A DNA stretch of 64,000 nt. Source: an uncultured Pseudomonadota bacterium. Its GTDB lineage: Bacteria > Pseudomonadota > Gammaproteobacteria > Steroidobacterales > Steroidobacteraceae. The DNA lies in the NCBI GenBank assembly GCA_903884235.1, contig CAISEB010000025.1, positions 1-64,000 on the forward strand, read 5' to 3'. The notes beneath the pieces are model-generated. The model worked only from the letters and a program-made list of their open reading frames with translations, made no database searches and was not told the origin of the DNA. The translations under genes and the position numbers were made by a program. Of this stretch, positions 26,054-34,823 are shown one piece after another; the first letter of the stretch is position 1; each line of letters starts with the position of its first letter.

Positions 26054-27391
26054 ATGAAGCTCAGGACGGCGGCGGCCCGGACGCGCAGGATTTCAGCCGA
26101 CGAGGCGGCGGCGCACGTCCATTCCGGCATGTGGCTCGACTACGGCGCGTCGGTGAGCCAGCCGGATGCATTCGACCGCGCGCTCGCGCGCCGCGTTGGC
26201 GTGATCGACAACGTCAAGATCCGCTCCTGCATCGCGATGCGCCCCCGTGCCGTGCTCGCCGCCGACCCGGAGGGCCGCAGTTTCCACTTCTTCAGCTGGC
26301 ATTTCGGCGGACTCGATCGGCGCGAGCACGATGCTGGCCGCTGCCACTACCTGCCCTTGAACCTGGGCGAGGCCCCCGATTACTACCGGCGCTTCCTCGA
26401 TCCCATCGACATCTGCATCCTCAAGGTCTCGAGGCCTGATGCGCACGGCCGCTACAACCTCGGGCCCACGCACCTCTGGCTCCGGACCGTCATCGAACGG
26501 TCCCGCGTGGTCATCCTCGAGGTGACGCCGGGAATGCCCGCCGTCGCGGGCGATCACAACCTCGTCAATCCGGACGAGGTGGACTACGTGATCGACGGCG
26601 ACGACGCCCCCCTGCCGGAGCTCCCGAACCCACCGCCCTCGGACGTCGACCGCCGCGTCGCGGAGCTGATCGCCGGGGAGATCGAGGATGGCGCGTGCCT
26701 GCAGATCGGGATCGGCGGGATGCCGAACGCCGTCTGCTCGCTGCTCGCGCACAGCCCGATCCGGGATCTCGGGATCCACACGGAGATGCTGACGGACGGC
26801 ATCGTCGCGCTGTACCGCACGGGCCGGGTGACGGGCGCCTGCAAGGCCATCGACCGCGGCCAGGTCGTCTACACGTTCGCGCTCGGCTCCCATGCGCTCT
26901 ACGACACGCTGCGCGACAACCCGGCGTTCTCGATCCGACCCGTGGAGTACACGAACTCGCCCCAGGTGATCCTGCAGAACGCGCGGGCGGTGTCGATCAA
27001 CAATACGACGCAGATCGACCTGCAGGGCCAGTGCGCCTCCGAATCCGACGGCCACAGGCACATCAGCGGCACCGGCGGCCAGCTGCAGTTCGTGCGTGGC
27101 GCGTACGCCTCACCCGGCGGCAAGTCGTTCATCTGCCTCGCTTCGACCTACGACAAGCGTGGCGAGCGGCGCAGCCGGATCGTGTTCGACCTGACCCGCG
27201 GCAACATCGTGACGACGCCGAGGACGGACGTGATGTACGTCGTCACCGAGTACGGCATCGTCAACCTCAAGGGCAAGTCGGTCCCGGAGCGCGCCCGTGC
27301 GCTGATCGGCCTCGCGCACCCGGATTTCCGCGAGGGTCTGGAACGCCAGGCCCACGCGCAGCGCCTGCTGCCGCGAGGGCTGTCGTTTTGA
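26054..27391 (+). CDS. Acetyl-CoA hydrolase/CoA-transferase family protein
   Basis: A 445-residue enzyme of the acetyl-CoA hydrolase/transferase family, close in layout to 4-hydroxybutyrate and butyryl-CoA:acetate CoA-transferases. The N-terminal domain includes RPRAVLAADPEG and the ADP/CoA-binding HLWLRTVIERSR region. The C-terminal domain carries GIGGMPNAVCSLL, GIHTEMLTDG and EYTNSPQVI. The Glu in the HTEM motif is the best candidate for the glutamyl-CoA nucleophile by family analogy. It would transfer CoA between acyl donors in the cytoplasm. ATG 26054 follows a GAGGAC ribosome site. It is divergent from the COG4705 gene. Confidence 0.82.
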   Translation: MKLRTAAARTRRISADEAAAHVHSGMWLDYGASVSQPDAFDRALARRVGVIDNVKIRSCIAMRPRAVLAADPEGRSFHFFSWHFGGLDRREHDAGRCHYLPLNLGEAPDYYRRFLDPIDICILKVSRPDAHGRYNLGPTHLWLRTVIERSRVVILEVTPGMPAVAGDHNLVNPDEVDYVIDGDDAPLPELPNPPPSDVDRRVAELIAGEIEDGACLQIGIGGMPNAVCSLLAHSPIRDLGIHTEMLTDGIVALYRTGRVTGACKAIDRGQVVYTFALGSHALYDTLRDNPAFSIRPVEYTNSPQVILQNARAVSINNTTQIDLQGQCASESDGHRHISGTGGQLQFVRGAYASPGGKSFICLASTYDKRGERRSRIVFDLTRGNIVTTPRTDVMYVVTEYGIVNLKGKSVPERARALIGLAHPDFREGLERQAHAQRLLPRGLSF

Positions 27392-27517
27392 CCGGCACGC
27401 CGGCGCAAGGGGATGCCCACAGGCCCTGCCCCTTGATCCGGCCGCCGTCGTAGTTGGACCGTCACCGTGGGATGAAGCCCGCAGGACGGGCGCGATCGTC
27501 GCCCGTGGAGCAGCCAG

Positions 27518-28558
27518 ATGTCCGACCGTCGCGCAGCCATGCTGCTGGCCATGCTGGGCCTGTTCACGACCGCCATTCCGCCTGCACTGGCGGACGCCCG
27601 GAACCGCAGCCGGATCCTGGTCGTCGGCTCGTCGACCGTCTATCCGTTCGCGACCGTCGTTGCCGAGGCCTTTGGCCGCGACGGGCGATGGAAGACGCCG
27701 GTCGTCGAATCCATCGGCACGGGCGCGGGCTTCAAGCTGTTCTGCCGGGGAACCGGCCTCGACACGGCGGACGTCGTCAACGCGTCGCGCCCCATGACCG
27801 ACAACGAGAAGCTGTCCTGCGCGACGCATGGCGTCACTGGCATCGTCGCCGTGCGCATTGGCTCCGATGGCATCATCATCGCGACGAGCCGGCGCGCTTC
27901 TGCATTCGACCTGACGAGCGACCAGCTTTACCGCGCCGTGGCCCGGCAGGTCGTGTTGCAGGGCCACCTCGTCGGCAACCCTTACCGGCGCTGGATCGAC
28001 GTGGACCCGCGACTGCCGAACCGCAAGATCGTGGTGCTGGGTCCCGCACCCAACCACGGCACGCGCGACGCGTTTGCGGCGCTGGTGATGACACCCCCGT
28101 GCGAACGGCACGCGGAGATCCGCGAACTCGCCGCGGACGCGCGCCGAGAGGCATGCCAGGCCGTGCGCGAGGACGGCGCGTGGACCGATGTCGCCGCCGA
28201 CTACGCCGTCCTGCTGGGCCGACTGGTCGCCGACCCGGACGCGGTCGGCATCGTTACGTATTCGTACCTGAACCAGCACCGGGACGCGATTCACGCGGCG
28301 TCACTCGATGGAGTGGCGCCAAGCGCCGAGTCGATCGCATCGTGGCGGTATCCTGCGTCGCGCCCGCTCTTCGTCTATGTGAAGACGGCTCATCTGGGGC
28401 TCATCCCGGGGCTCGCCGACTTCCTCGCTGAATTCGTCAGTGACCGGGCCGCCGGGCCGGACGGCTATCTCGTCGGACTGGGCCTCGCGCCGATGCCGTC
28501 CGCCTGGCTGGAACTGGAACGCGCGCGCGTCAGGGGGCTCGCCACGCCGCCGCGGTAG
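27518..28558 (+). CDS. PstS-like periplasmic phosphate-binding protein (orphan)
   Basis: A 346-residue protein with signal peptide (LLAMLGLFTTAIPPALA). The ligand-binding motif GSSTVYPFA lies near residue 37 and the second site includes GTGAGFKLFC ... NASRPMTDNE and NHGTRDAF. This is the PstS/phosphate ABC-type fold, and it carries three cysteines. It should bind phosphate or a similar oxyanion in the periplasm. No pstCAB genes lie nearby, so the partner permease is elsewhere, or the protein serves another role such as sensing. ATG 27518 is used. Confidence 0.8.
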   Translation: MSDRRAAMLLAMLGLFTTAIPPALADARNRSRILVVGSSTVYPFATVVAEAFGRDGRWKTPVVESIGTGAGFKLFCRGTGLDTADVVNASRPMTDNEKLSCATHGVTGIVAVRIGSDGIIIATSRRASAFDLTSDQLYRAVARQVVLQGHLVGNPYRRWIDVDPRLPNRKIVVLGPAPNHGTRDAFAALVMTPPCERHAEIRELAADARREACQAVREDGAWTDVAADYAVLLGRLVADPDAVGIVTYSYLNQHRDAIHAASLDGVAPSAESIASWRYPASRPLFVYVKTAHLGLIPGLADFLAEFVSDRAAGPDGYLVGLGLAPMPSAWLELERARVRGLATPPR

Positions 28559-28634
28559 GGAGCCGATCCCGACGCAACGGGGCGACGCGCGGCGCTACAC
28601 TCGGACGTCCGGCCATCCCACAGGAGCGCCCCGC

Positions 28635-29972
28635 ATGTTCCGCATCCGATTCCTCGCCTACGTGCTGCGCAGCGTCGCTGTGCTCGCCTCCCTCGGCCTC
28701 GCGACCACCGCGTCGGCCGCGCCACCGGCGCCGACCACGATCGTGCTGCGCGCGGCGCGCCTCGTGGACGGCCGCGGCGGCGCGCCGCTGGCACCGGCGA
28801 TGGTGCGCATCGAAGGCGACCGGATCGTCGCCGTGGCGACGACCCTGCCGGTGCCCGCCGGCGCCCGCCTGATCGACCTCGGCGATGCCACGCTGCTGCC
28901 CGGATTCATCGACCTGCACACGCACCTCACCGGGCGACAGGATGTGCACTGGGAGGACGCCCTCCTCAAGACCACGCCACCGGAGGAAGCGCTGTGGGGC
29001 GCCCACTGGGCGGAAGTGACTTTGATGGCCGGGTTCACGACGGTTCGCGACATGGGCACCAACTGGCCGTACGTCGACGTCGCCCTGCGTGACGCGATCG
29101 CCGCAGGCGCCGTGCGCGGACCGCGCATGATCGTGGCCGGCGCCTACGTTTCCTCGACGGGCGGCGCCGGCGACGCCAGCCAGTACTCGCGCTACGTCGA
29201 CGTCCCACTTGTGCGCAATCTCGCCGACGGGCCGGTCGAGATCACCAAGGCGGTTCGCACCAACTTCAAGAATGGCGCCGATTTCATCAAGATCCTGGCG
29301 ACCGGCGCCGTGCTGTCGAAGGGCATCCCGCCCGGTGCGCAGCAGTACTCCGACGAGGAGATCCGCGCCGCCGTCGTCGAGGCGCGGCGCTGGGGCCGGG
29401 ACGTCGCGGCGCACGCGCACGGGGCCGAGGGCATCAAGGCGGCGATCCGCGCCGGCGTGCACACCGTGGACCACGGCTCCGGCCTCGACGACGAGGCCGT
29501 GGCGCTGCTGAAGGCGCAGCCCACGACCTACACCTACTACGTACCGACGCTGGCGCTGCTTGCCTCCGCGATCGACGATGGCGAGTCAAAGACGTTCCCG
29601 CCGGCCGAGATGGACCGCATGCGGGCGCTGCGCTCGATGGCGGAAGGGGCGTTCCGCCGCGCGCTTGCGGCCGGGCTGCCGATCGGCTTCGCGACCGACG
29701 CCCCGGTGCTGCCGCACGGCCGTAACGCTCGGGAATTCCGCACGCGCGTCGGTCTCGGTGAATCGCCGATGGCCTCGCTCGTGTCCGCGACGCGCCTGAA
29801 CGCGGAGATCCTGCACCTGTCCGATCACATCGGCACGGTCGAGGCAGGCAAGGCGGCGGACCTGGTCGCGGTGCCCGGCAACCCCCTCGCGGACATCACG
29901 GCGACCGAACGGGTCGGCTTCGTGATGAAGGGGGGCGTGATCTACCGGGAGGAACTGGCCCACGGCCACTGA
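28635..29972 (+). CDS. Secreted amidohydrolase (imidazolonepropionase/prolidase-like)
   Basis: A 445-residue protein with a signal peptide (residues 1-25) and an amidohydrolase TIM barrel. Metal elements are FIDLHTHLTG (HxH), a possible carbamoylated Lys in FIKILATGAVLSKG, AHAHGAEG and HTVDHGSG histidines and the FATDAPVLPHG aspartate. The pattern is that of secreted Xaa-Pro dipeptidase/imidazolonepropionase-like hydrolases. They cleave amide bonds in peptides or related compounds. ATG 28635 follows CAGGAG. A GTG-starting kinase-like gene follows after 21 bases, so the two may be co-transcribed. Confidence 0.85.
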   Translation: MFRIRFLAYVLRSVAVLASLGLATTASAAPPAPTTIVLRAARLVDGRGGAPLAPAMVRIEGDRIVAVATTLPVPAGARLIDLGDATLLPGFIDLHTHLTGRQDVHWEDALLKTTPPEEALWGAHWAEVTLMAGFTTVRDMGTNWPYVDVALRDAIAAGAVRGPRMIVAGAYVSSTGGAGDASQYSRYVDVPLVRNLADGPVEITKAVRTNFKNGADFIKILATGAVLSKGIPPGAQQYSDEEIRAAVVEARRWGRDVAAHAHGAEGIKAAIRAGVHTVDHGSGLDDEAVALLKAQPTTYTYYVPTLALLASAIDDGESKTFPPAEMDRMRALRSMAEGAFRRALAAGLPIGFATDAPVLPHGRNAREFRTRVGLGESPMASLVSATRLNAEILHLSDHIGTVEAGKAADLVAVPGNPLADITATERVGFVMKGGVIYREELAHGH

Positions 29973-29993
29973 GCGCGGGCGCAGGCGCATCGC

Positions 29994-30887
29994 GTGGTAA
30001 CGCCGCCGGCGGAGGTCGCGATCGACGCGGCCCTCGTGCGACGTCTGATCGCCACGCAGCATCCGGAACTCGCCGCGTGCCCGCTCACGCCGGTCGCCGC
30101 GGGCTGGGACAACGAGATCTACCGGCTCGGCGATGATCTCGTGGTGCGCCTGCCGCGTCGCGCGCTCGCCGCGACGCTCGTCGCGCACGAGCAGCGCTGG
30201 CTGCCGGTCCTCGCACCCCGGCTGCCGATCGAGATTCCGGTCCCGGTCCGCACCGGGCACCCGGAGCACGGCTACCCCTGGCCCTGGAGCATCACGCCCT
30301 GGTTCGAGGGAATGACCGCGGACCTGGCGGAGCTTGCGGCCGGCGAGGCGCAGCGACTCGCCGCGTTCCTCCGCGCACTGCATGCGCCTGCGCCTGAGGA
30401 CGCGCCGCGCAATCCGTACCGCGGCGTGCCACTCGCCGAGCGCGTGACGGTCTACGAGCAGCGCCGCGCCAGCCTCGCCGCCCGCGGTGAGCCCGTCGAG
30501 GGCGACATCCACGCGATCTGGGTCGATGCGCTCGCCGCGCCCGCCGACACCGATCCCACCTGGATCCACGGCGACCTGCACCCGCGCAACGTCCTGGTCC
30601 GGTCCGGGCGGATTGCCGCGATCATCGACTGGGGCGACGTCGCCCGCGGCGACCGCGCGACGGATCTCGCGGCGGTGTGGCTGGTGCTCGCGGATACGGC
30701 GGCCCGCCGCCGAGTGATCGCCGACCTCGGGGACGTGCCGCTCAGCGCCTGGCGCCGGGCGCGTGGATGGGCGGCGCTGCAGGCGCTGATCCTGCTCGAT
30801 GCGGGCCTCGCGGACGACCCACGGATGGCTGCGATCGGGCGCGCGACCCTCACGCGGCTCGGCGCGGATTCCGGGCACCAGGACTGA
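29994..30887 (+). CDS. Aminoglycoside phosphotransferase-fold kinase
   Basis: A 297-residue protein of the APH/choline kinase fold. It has the N-lobe lysine region (LVVRLPRRA), the catalytic loop WIHGDLHPRNVL with Asp and Asn, and the metal-binding IIDWGDVARGD near residue 205. It should transfer phosphate from ATP to a small hydroxyl compound. Despite the fold name, antibiotic resistance is not implied. Start GTG 29994 is 21 bases after the amidohydrolase stop. The substrate is unknown. It lies immediately upstream of the SLOG-like membrane protein, with a separate promoter between. Confidence 0.78.
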   Translation: MVTPPAEVAIDAALVRRLIATQHPELAACPLTPVAAGWDNEIYRLGDDLVVRLPRRALAATLVAHEQRWLPVLAPRLPIEIPVPVRTGHPEHGYPWPWSITPWFEGMTADLAELAAGEAQRLAAFLRALHAPAPEDAPRNPYRGVPLAERVTVYEQRRASLAARGEPVEGDIHAIWVDALAAPADTDPTWIHGDLHPRNVLVRSGRIAAIIDWGDVARGDRATDLAAVWLVLADTAARRRVIADLGDVPLSAWRRARGWAALQALILLDAGLADDPRMAAIGRATLTRLGADSGHQD

Positions 30888-30918
30888 ATCCCCCGACCAC
30901 GGTCGAGCCTAAGGGCGG

Positions 30919-30949
30919 TTGACACGACGTCGGCTCCAGCCCGCACAAT
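30919..30949 (+). promoter_or_regulatory. Putative promoter of the SLOG-like membrane protein gene
   Basis: A perfect TTGACA (30919-30924) and CACAAT (30944-30949) with a 19-nt spacer lie 39 bases before the GTG start. The -35 is canonical and the -10 weaker. It suggests the gene can be expressed independently of the upstream kinase. Confidence 0.42.
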
Positions 30950-30988
30950 GGCGCCGGGACGGAACCCCCGCCGCACTACGAGCGCCCC

Positions 30989-32725
30989 GTGACCGAGACG
31001 ACGCCGAGCAGCAACTCTCCCTTCATCGTCGGCGTCTCAGGACACCGGGACCTCGACGACAGCGACCTGCCCCGGCTGCGGGCGGCCGTCGGCGCGTTCT
31101 TCCACGCGCTGCGTGCGGAGCTGCCGGACACGGAACTGCGTTTACTGACCGGCGTCGCCGAAGGCGCGGATCTCCTGGTCGCGGAGACGGCGCGCAGCCT
31201 CGGCGTTCGTGTCGAGGCCGTCCTGCCGATGCCGCTCGCACGCTATGCGGCGGACTTCGACGGCGATTCGCTCGCACGCCTGCGGGCGCTGCTGAACCAC
31301 GTCGATGTCGACTGCATCGAACTCGTCGATCCCGCCGAGCCGGAAGCCGGCTACGGCAACCTGATGCACGCGCTGCTCCGACGCAGCAGCCTGCTGCTCG
31401 CGCTGTGGGACGGCGAGTCGTCACTGCTGCCGGTCGGGACCGCGGACACCGTGCTGCGCTACCTGGACGTGCGGTCGGGCGGCCCGGTGGAGGATCTGCC
31501 GCTCGCGTTCATCGACGCAGAGGATGCGCCAGAAGCCCCCGACCGCCTGGTGTACTGGATTCCGACGCCGCGTCGGGGCGCGCCGCTCGCCGACCAGAGC
31601 CTGCTGCCGTGCTACCTGTCCGGGGTCGGCGATCACACGCTCGAGCGCCGCGCTGCCATGCCAGCCGGGTTCCGCGCGCGCCTGCACGAGCTGAATGCCT
31701 ACAACCTCGAGCACGAAACGCTGCGCGACCTCGGCCAGCTCGGCGTGCACGACTCGCTGCTCACCTCGCTGCCCGGCGATATCGAGCTGCGCGGCCGGTC
31801 GCGGCTCGAGCACATCGACCAGCAGTACGCGAAGGCCGACGCGCTCGCGGTGTACTTCCAGCGGCGATCCGACCGGCTGTTCGTCCTGTTCGGGGTGATG
31901 ACGCTGGCGATGGGTCTCGCGTACCTGATCTACGAGAAGCTGACCGAATCGCGGCTGATGCTGTTCGCCTACCTCGCCGTGCTGCTGGCGAGCCTCGGGC
32001 TCTACTACGTGCTGGAGGGACGCCGCTGGTTCGCCAAGCATCTCGCCTATCGCGCGCTTGCCGAAACGATGCGGGCGAAGTTCTACCTGCGGCTCGCCGG
32101 CGCCGATCACCGCGTCGATGCGCGTGAAATCCTCGCGCTGTCCGGCACCGACCGGTTCCACGGATTCGGCTGGCTCGGGTTCGTGCTGAACAGTGTCGAG
32201 CGGGTCGGCGTCCGCGCGCAGCCGAGCTACGATCCCGCGAGCCTGCAGTCACGCTGCGTCGAGGATGCCTGGATCGAGAGCCAGCACGGCTACTTCACGC
32301 GCAAGGTGGCGCGACTGGAAGCCAGCACCGGCCGCACGAAGATCCTGCGCAACGTGCTGTTCATCGTGATCATCGGCGCGATCCTGACGCTGTTCGTGTT
32401 CGGCGAGGCGCTGCTGCACATCGACGCGGGCTGGGGCATCCCGGCGAAGAACATCGTGACGTTCATGATGGGCTTCTTCGCGGTGCTGCTCGGCGCATGG
32501 GAGCTGCACCAGAACAAGATGGCGACCCGCGAGCTCCTGTGGCAGTACCGCAACCAGCTGACGCACTTCACGCGCGCCAGGAACCATCTGGCGCGGATCG
32601 CGGACGCCGAGCGCCGCAGCGAGATCCTAGGAGATCTCGGCAAGGACTCGATGATGGAAAGCTACCTGTGGACGATCCACCGCTACCATCGCGAGCACGA
32701 GCCGCCGAGCACAGGTGGCGGCTGA
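30989..32725 (+). CDS. SLOG-like nucleotide-sensor domain fused to two 2-TM modules
   Basis: A 578-residue protein with an uncommon architecture. Residues 13-85 look like a SLOG/Rossmann-type nucleotide-binding fold: IVGVSGHRDL, then LLTGVAEGADLLVAETARS. Residues 90-280 extend this alpha/beta region and a charged helical part (LEHIDQQYAK). Two hydrophobic hairpins follow, at about 297-314/323-342 and 455-474/486-503. Each is flanked by long charged helices, resembling the SLATT-type 2-TM effector repeated twice. Known SLOG-SLATT proteins are predicted to sense nucleotides and disrupt membranes in biological conflict. Here the link is by pattern, not proven homology. GTG start at 30989. It is followed by a bidirectional terminator. 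It could alternatively be a channel or stress sensor. Confidence 0.6.
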   Translation: MTETTPSSNSPFIVGVSGHRDLDDSDLPRLRAAVGAFFHALRAELPDTELRLLTGVAEGADLLVAETARSLGVRVEAVLPMPLARYAADFDGDSLARLRALLNHVDVDCIELVDPAEPEAGYGNLMHALLRRSSLLLALWDGESSLLPVGTADTVLRYLDVRSGGPVEDLPLAFIDAEDAPEAPDRLVYWIPTPRRGAPLADQSLLPCYLSGVGDHTLERRAAMPAGFRARLHELNAYNLEHETLRDLGQLGVHDSLLTSLPGDIELRGRSRLEHIDQQYAKADALAVYFQRRSDRLFVLFGVMTLAMGLAYLIYEKLTESRLMLFAYLAVLLASLGLYYVLEGRRWFAKHLAYRALAETMRAKFYLRLAGADHRVDAREILALSGTDRFHGFGWLGFVLNSVERVGVRAQPSYDPASLQSRCVEDAWIESQHGYFTRKVARLEASTGRTKILRNVLFIVIIGAILTLFVFGEALLHIDAGWGIPAKNIVTFMMGFFAVLLGAWELHQNKMATRELLWQYRNQLTHFTRARNHLARIADAERRSEILGDLGKDSMMESYLWTIHRYHREHEPPSTGGG

Positions 32726-32748
32726 GCTGGGCGACCCGGAAAGTAAGA

Positions 32749-32770
32749 AGGGGCGCCCGAAGGCGCCCCT
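32749..32770. terminator. Bidirectional hairpin terminator
   Basis: A 9-bp stem (GGGGCGCC paired with GGCGCCCC plus one A-T pair) with loop CGAA on the plus strand, which is UUCG on the minus transcript. It lies between the convergent genes ending at 32725 and 32794. On the minus strand it is followed by TTCTTACTTT, so it fits the secreted protein gene best. Confidence 0.75.
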
Positions 32771-32793
32771 CTATCGACCCGAACTGAAGCGCC

Positions 32794-34125
32794 TTACGGC
32801 GCGCAGTTCGCCTTCTGCGGCGGCGACAGCGCCGTCAGGATGCTCGTGTCGGGGTAGCTGTACGCCCGGCCGATCGCATCCGACTCCTTCTTGAACTCGA
32901 ACCACGGCAGCAGCGCCTCGTTCTGCGGGTGGTACGTGTATCCGTGCATCGTGATCGGGTAGGCCGAGTTCGGCAGGCCCTCGATCACGTCGCCGTCCTC
33001 GAGGTCGTTCTGGCAGTTGCCGTTCGGCGAGAGCCACCACGGGGTCGCATTGGTGTTGCCGTCGAACACGACGAACGGGTCGTTGAACGATTCCGCGATC
33101 TCGTGGCTGAGCGGCGTGATGTCCTGAAAGTTCGCCCCGAACAGCCCGGGCGTGACCCACGACGAGTAGTTCATGACGTAGAACCGCGGCAGGTTGCCGT
33201 TGCTCGCGTCACCCGGCTCGTAGTCGAAGCTGTGGAAACCGAGCACGCAGCACTGCGTCGGATCGTTGTTGAAGTACAGGTACGTGTTCGGGAACAGGAA
33301 CGACGACATGTCCTTGGTCGTGATGTCGCCGTTCAGTTCCGCCGCGCCGATCGGCGTGGAGGCATCGACCGGCGAGGTCGACGGGAACAGCGCGGCCGAG
33401 AAGTCGTCGATATTGACCAGCACGTACGCACAGCACGTGCCGTCCGCGTTGAGCGCGAAGCGATAGGTGCCGCGGATCAGCTTCATCACGCGGGCCTTGC
33501 CGGCGACCGGCGAGAGCAGCGTGTGCCAGTCCCCTTCCTGCTTCTCCCAGAACTCCGCGCGCTGCACGGCGTCCGTGAACTGCGTCGGCCGGTCGCTGCT
33601 CGAGTAGGACGAATTCTGGAAGAGCGGCGAGTTGAGGACCGGGCGCAGGTAACGCGTGGCGTCCACGTACAGGCGCGTCGGGTGCTCCGGGTCGTTCGGG
33701 TTCGCGACGTAACGCGGCGTGCCGTCGTAGTTGCGCAGGTCGATGGACACCGGGATCACGGGTGCACGAACGCGGGTCGTGCCGCCGCCCTGCGGAGGCG
33801 TGCCGATCATCGCGTAGACCCAGTCGCGCTGGGGGTTGCCGTTCGAATCGAAGCCACTGGCGCGATAGCGGCCCGTGAAGTTGACCAGGGAGTCGATGCC
33901 CGGCACGCCGGAACCGCTCGCGGATGCGGTGTTCACGCCAGCGGCGAGCACGGATGCGCCGGCGAGCGCCACATTGCGCGACAGGCGAGAGCCGCTGAGG
34001 TGCTGGGCGGACTTGAGATCCGTTGCGGTGAGCTGGTCGGGTTCGAGCGCGAGGGCCCCCGCGGCCACCGACAACAGCGCGACCGCGCCGATGACATGGC
34101 GAACACGTCGTACGAGTTGTTTCAT
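32794..34125 (-). CDS. Secreted protein with HExxE motif, unknown family
   Basis: A 443-residue exported protein (signal peptide residues 1-27). A Ser/Gly-rich stretch leads into a beta-rich body. The most conserved-looking part is residues about 318-425: PLSHEIAESFNDP, then NGNCQNDLEDGDVIEG and TYHPQNEALLPWFEF. The HEIAE motif and later His and Glu residues resemble zinc sites of metalloproteases or related secreted proteins, but the HExxH of classical metzincins is absent. Four cysteines occur, including a CC pair (GTCCAY) and an apparent second one (QCCVLGF). I do not recognise the full family; it is probably extracellular. A strong hairpin terminator follows. Confidence 0.65.
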   Translation of the reverse strand: MKQLVRRVRHVIGAVALLSVAAGALALEPDQLTATDLKSAQHLSGSRLSRNVALAGASVLAAGVNTASASGSGVPGIDSLVNFTGRYRASGFDSNGNPQRDWVYAMIGTPPQGGGTTRVRAPVIPVSIDLRNYDGTPRYVANPNDPEHPTRLYVDATRYLRPVLNSPLFQNSSYSSSDRPTQFTDAVQRAEFWEKQEGDWHTLLSPVAGKARVMKLIRGTYRFALNADGTCCAYVLVNIDDFSAALFPSTSPVDASTPIGAAELNGDITTKDMSSFLFPNTYLYFNNDPTQCCVLGFHSFDYEPGDASNGNLPRFYVMNYSSWVTPGLFGANFQDITPLSHEIAESFNDPFVVFDGNTNATPWWLSPNGNCQNDLEDGDVIEGLPNSAYPITMHGYTYHPQNEALLPWFEFKKESDAIGRAYSYPDTSILTALSPPQKANCAP

Positions 34126-34823
34126 TGAATTCCCCTACGGTTATTGTTTCCGAGCCGCGTTCGTCCGGCGGCACCGTCCTTGGTCGGACCGATGGCAGAA
34201 AATACACTGCCACGCTCGCCATGCCTACCAATGGACGGTGGCGGCGAGCTCGGTACCGACTTCTACGCATGCCAGCGGATCCGGTGCACTGGACGCACGC
34301 GACATAATCCCGGTTGGCGAAGGACGCCGACCCGGACCGCCCCCCGCTTCGCGCGTCCGGTCCTTCCTCACGCGAGTGCCATCGGCGTGTCGCATCCACG
34401 TCGCGAGGTGCAAACCTGCGAGGCAGCGCGGTGCCCTCGTCGGCCGGGCCGAAGGCGAGCCGGGGCCGGACCGGAGGTCGAGGGTCGCCCCGACGGCAGC
34501 GGGGACCGCGAAGCCATCGGCAGCGGCGGGGCGAATTCCGGAGACCGGGCGCCCGCGCCCTCGGGACGTGGCCCCCGCACCGGATCCGGGCATCCGACCG
34601 CACGCGCCGGCGGGCACCGGCCCGCCGTCGACACCCCACGATCGACCCGGGGGCGGCGCCGTCCCCGGGAACCCACGCCGTCGAGTCCCCGTCACCGCCA
34701 GGCGTCGCCATCGACGGAAGCCCGCGTTGTCGGCAGCCGGCGCGGAAGTGTACGCTCGAGCAACAACTTGGGAGCCGCCAACAAAGATCTGGCGCTCGCC
34801 AGCCACTCCAGGGGGTCCAGACG
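34126..34823. other. Long divergent intergenic region
   Basis: About 700 GC-rich bases between the divergent secreted-protein gene and the Rieske oxygenase gene. No small gene with a credible ribosome site, no tRNA and no clear repeat was seen. It should contain promoters for both genes. The frame upstream of 34824 is open to 34314 but has poor codon use. Confidence 0.4.

Noticed and set aside
29994-30887. Aminoglycoside resistance gene
   Set aside because: Only the general APH/choline-kinase fold is visible; the catalytic motifs do not identify an aminoglycoside enzyme, and the context gives no resistance link.
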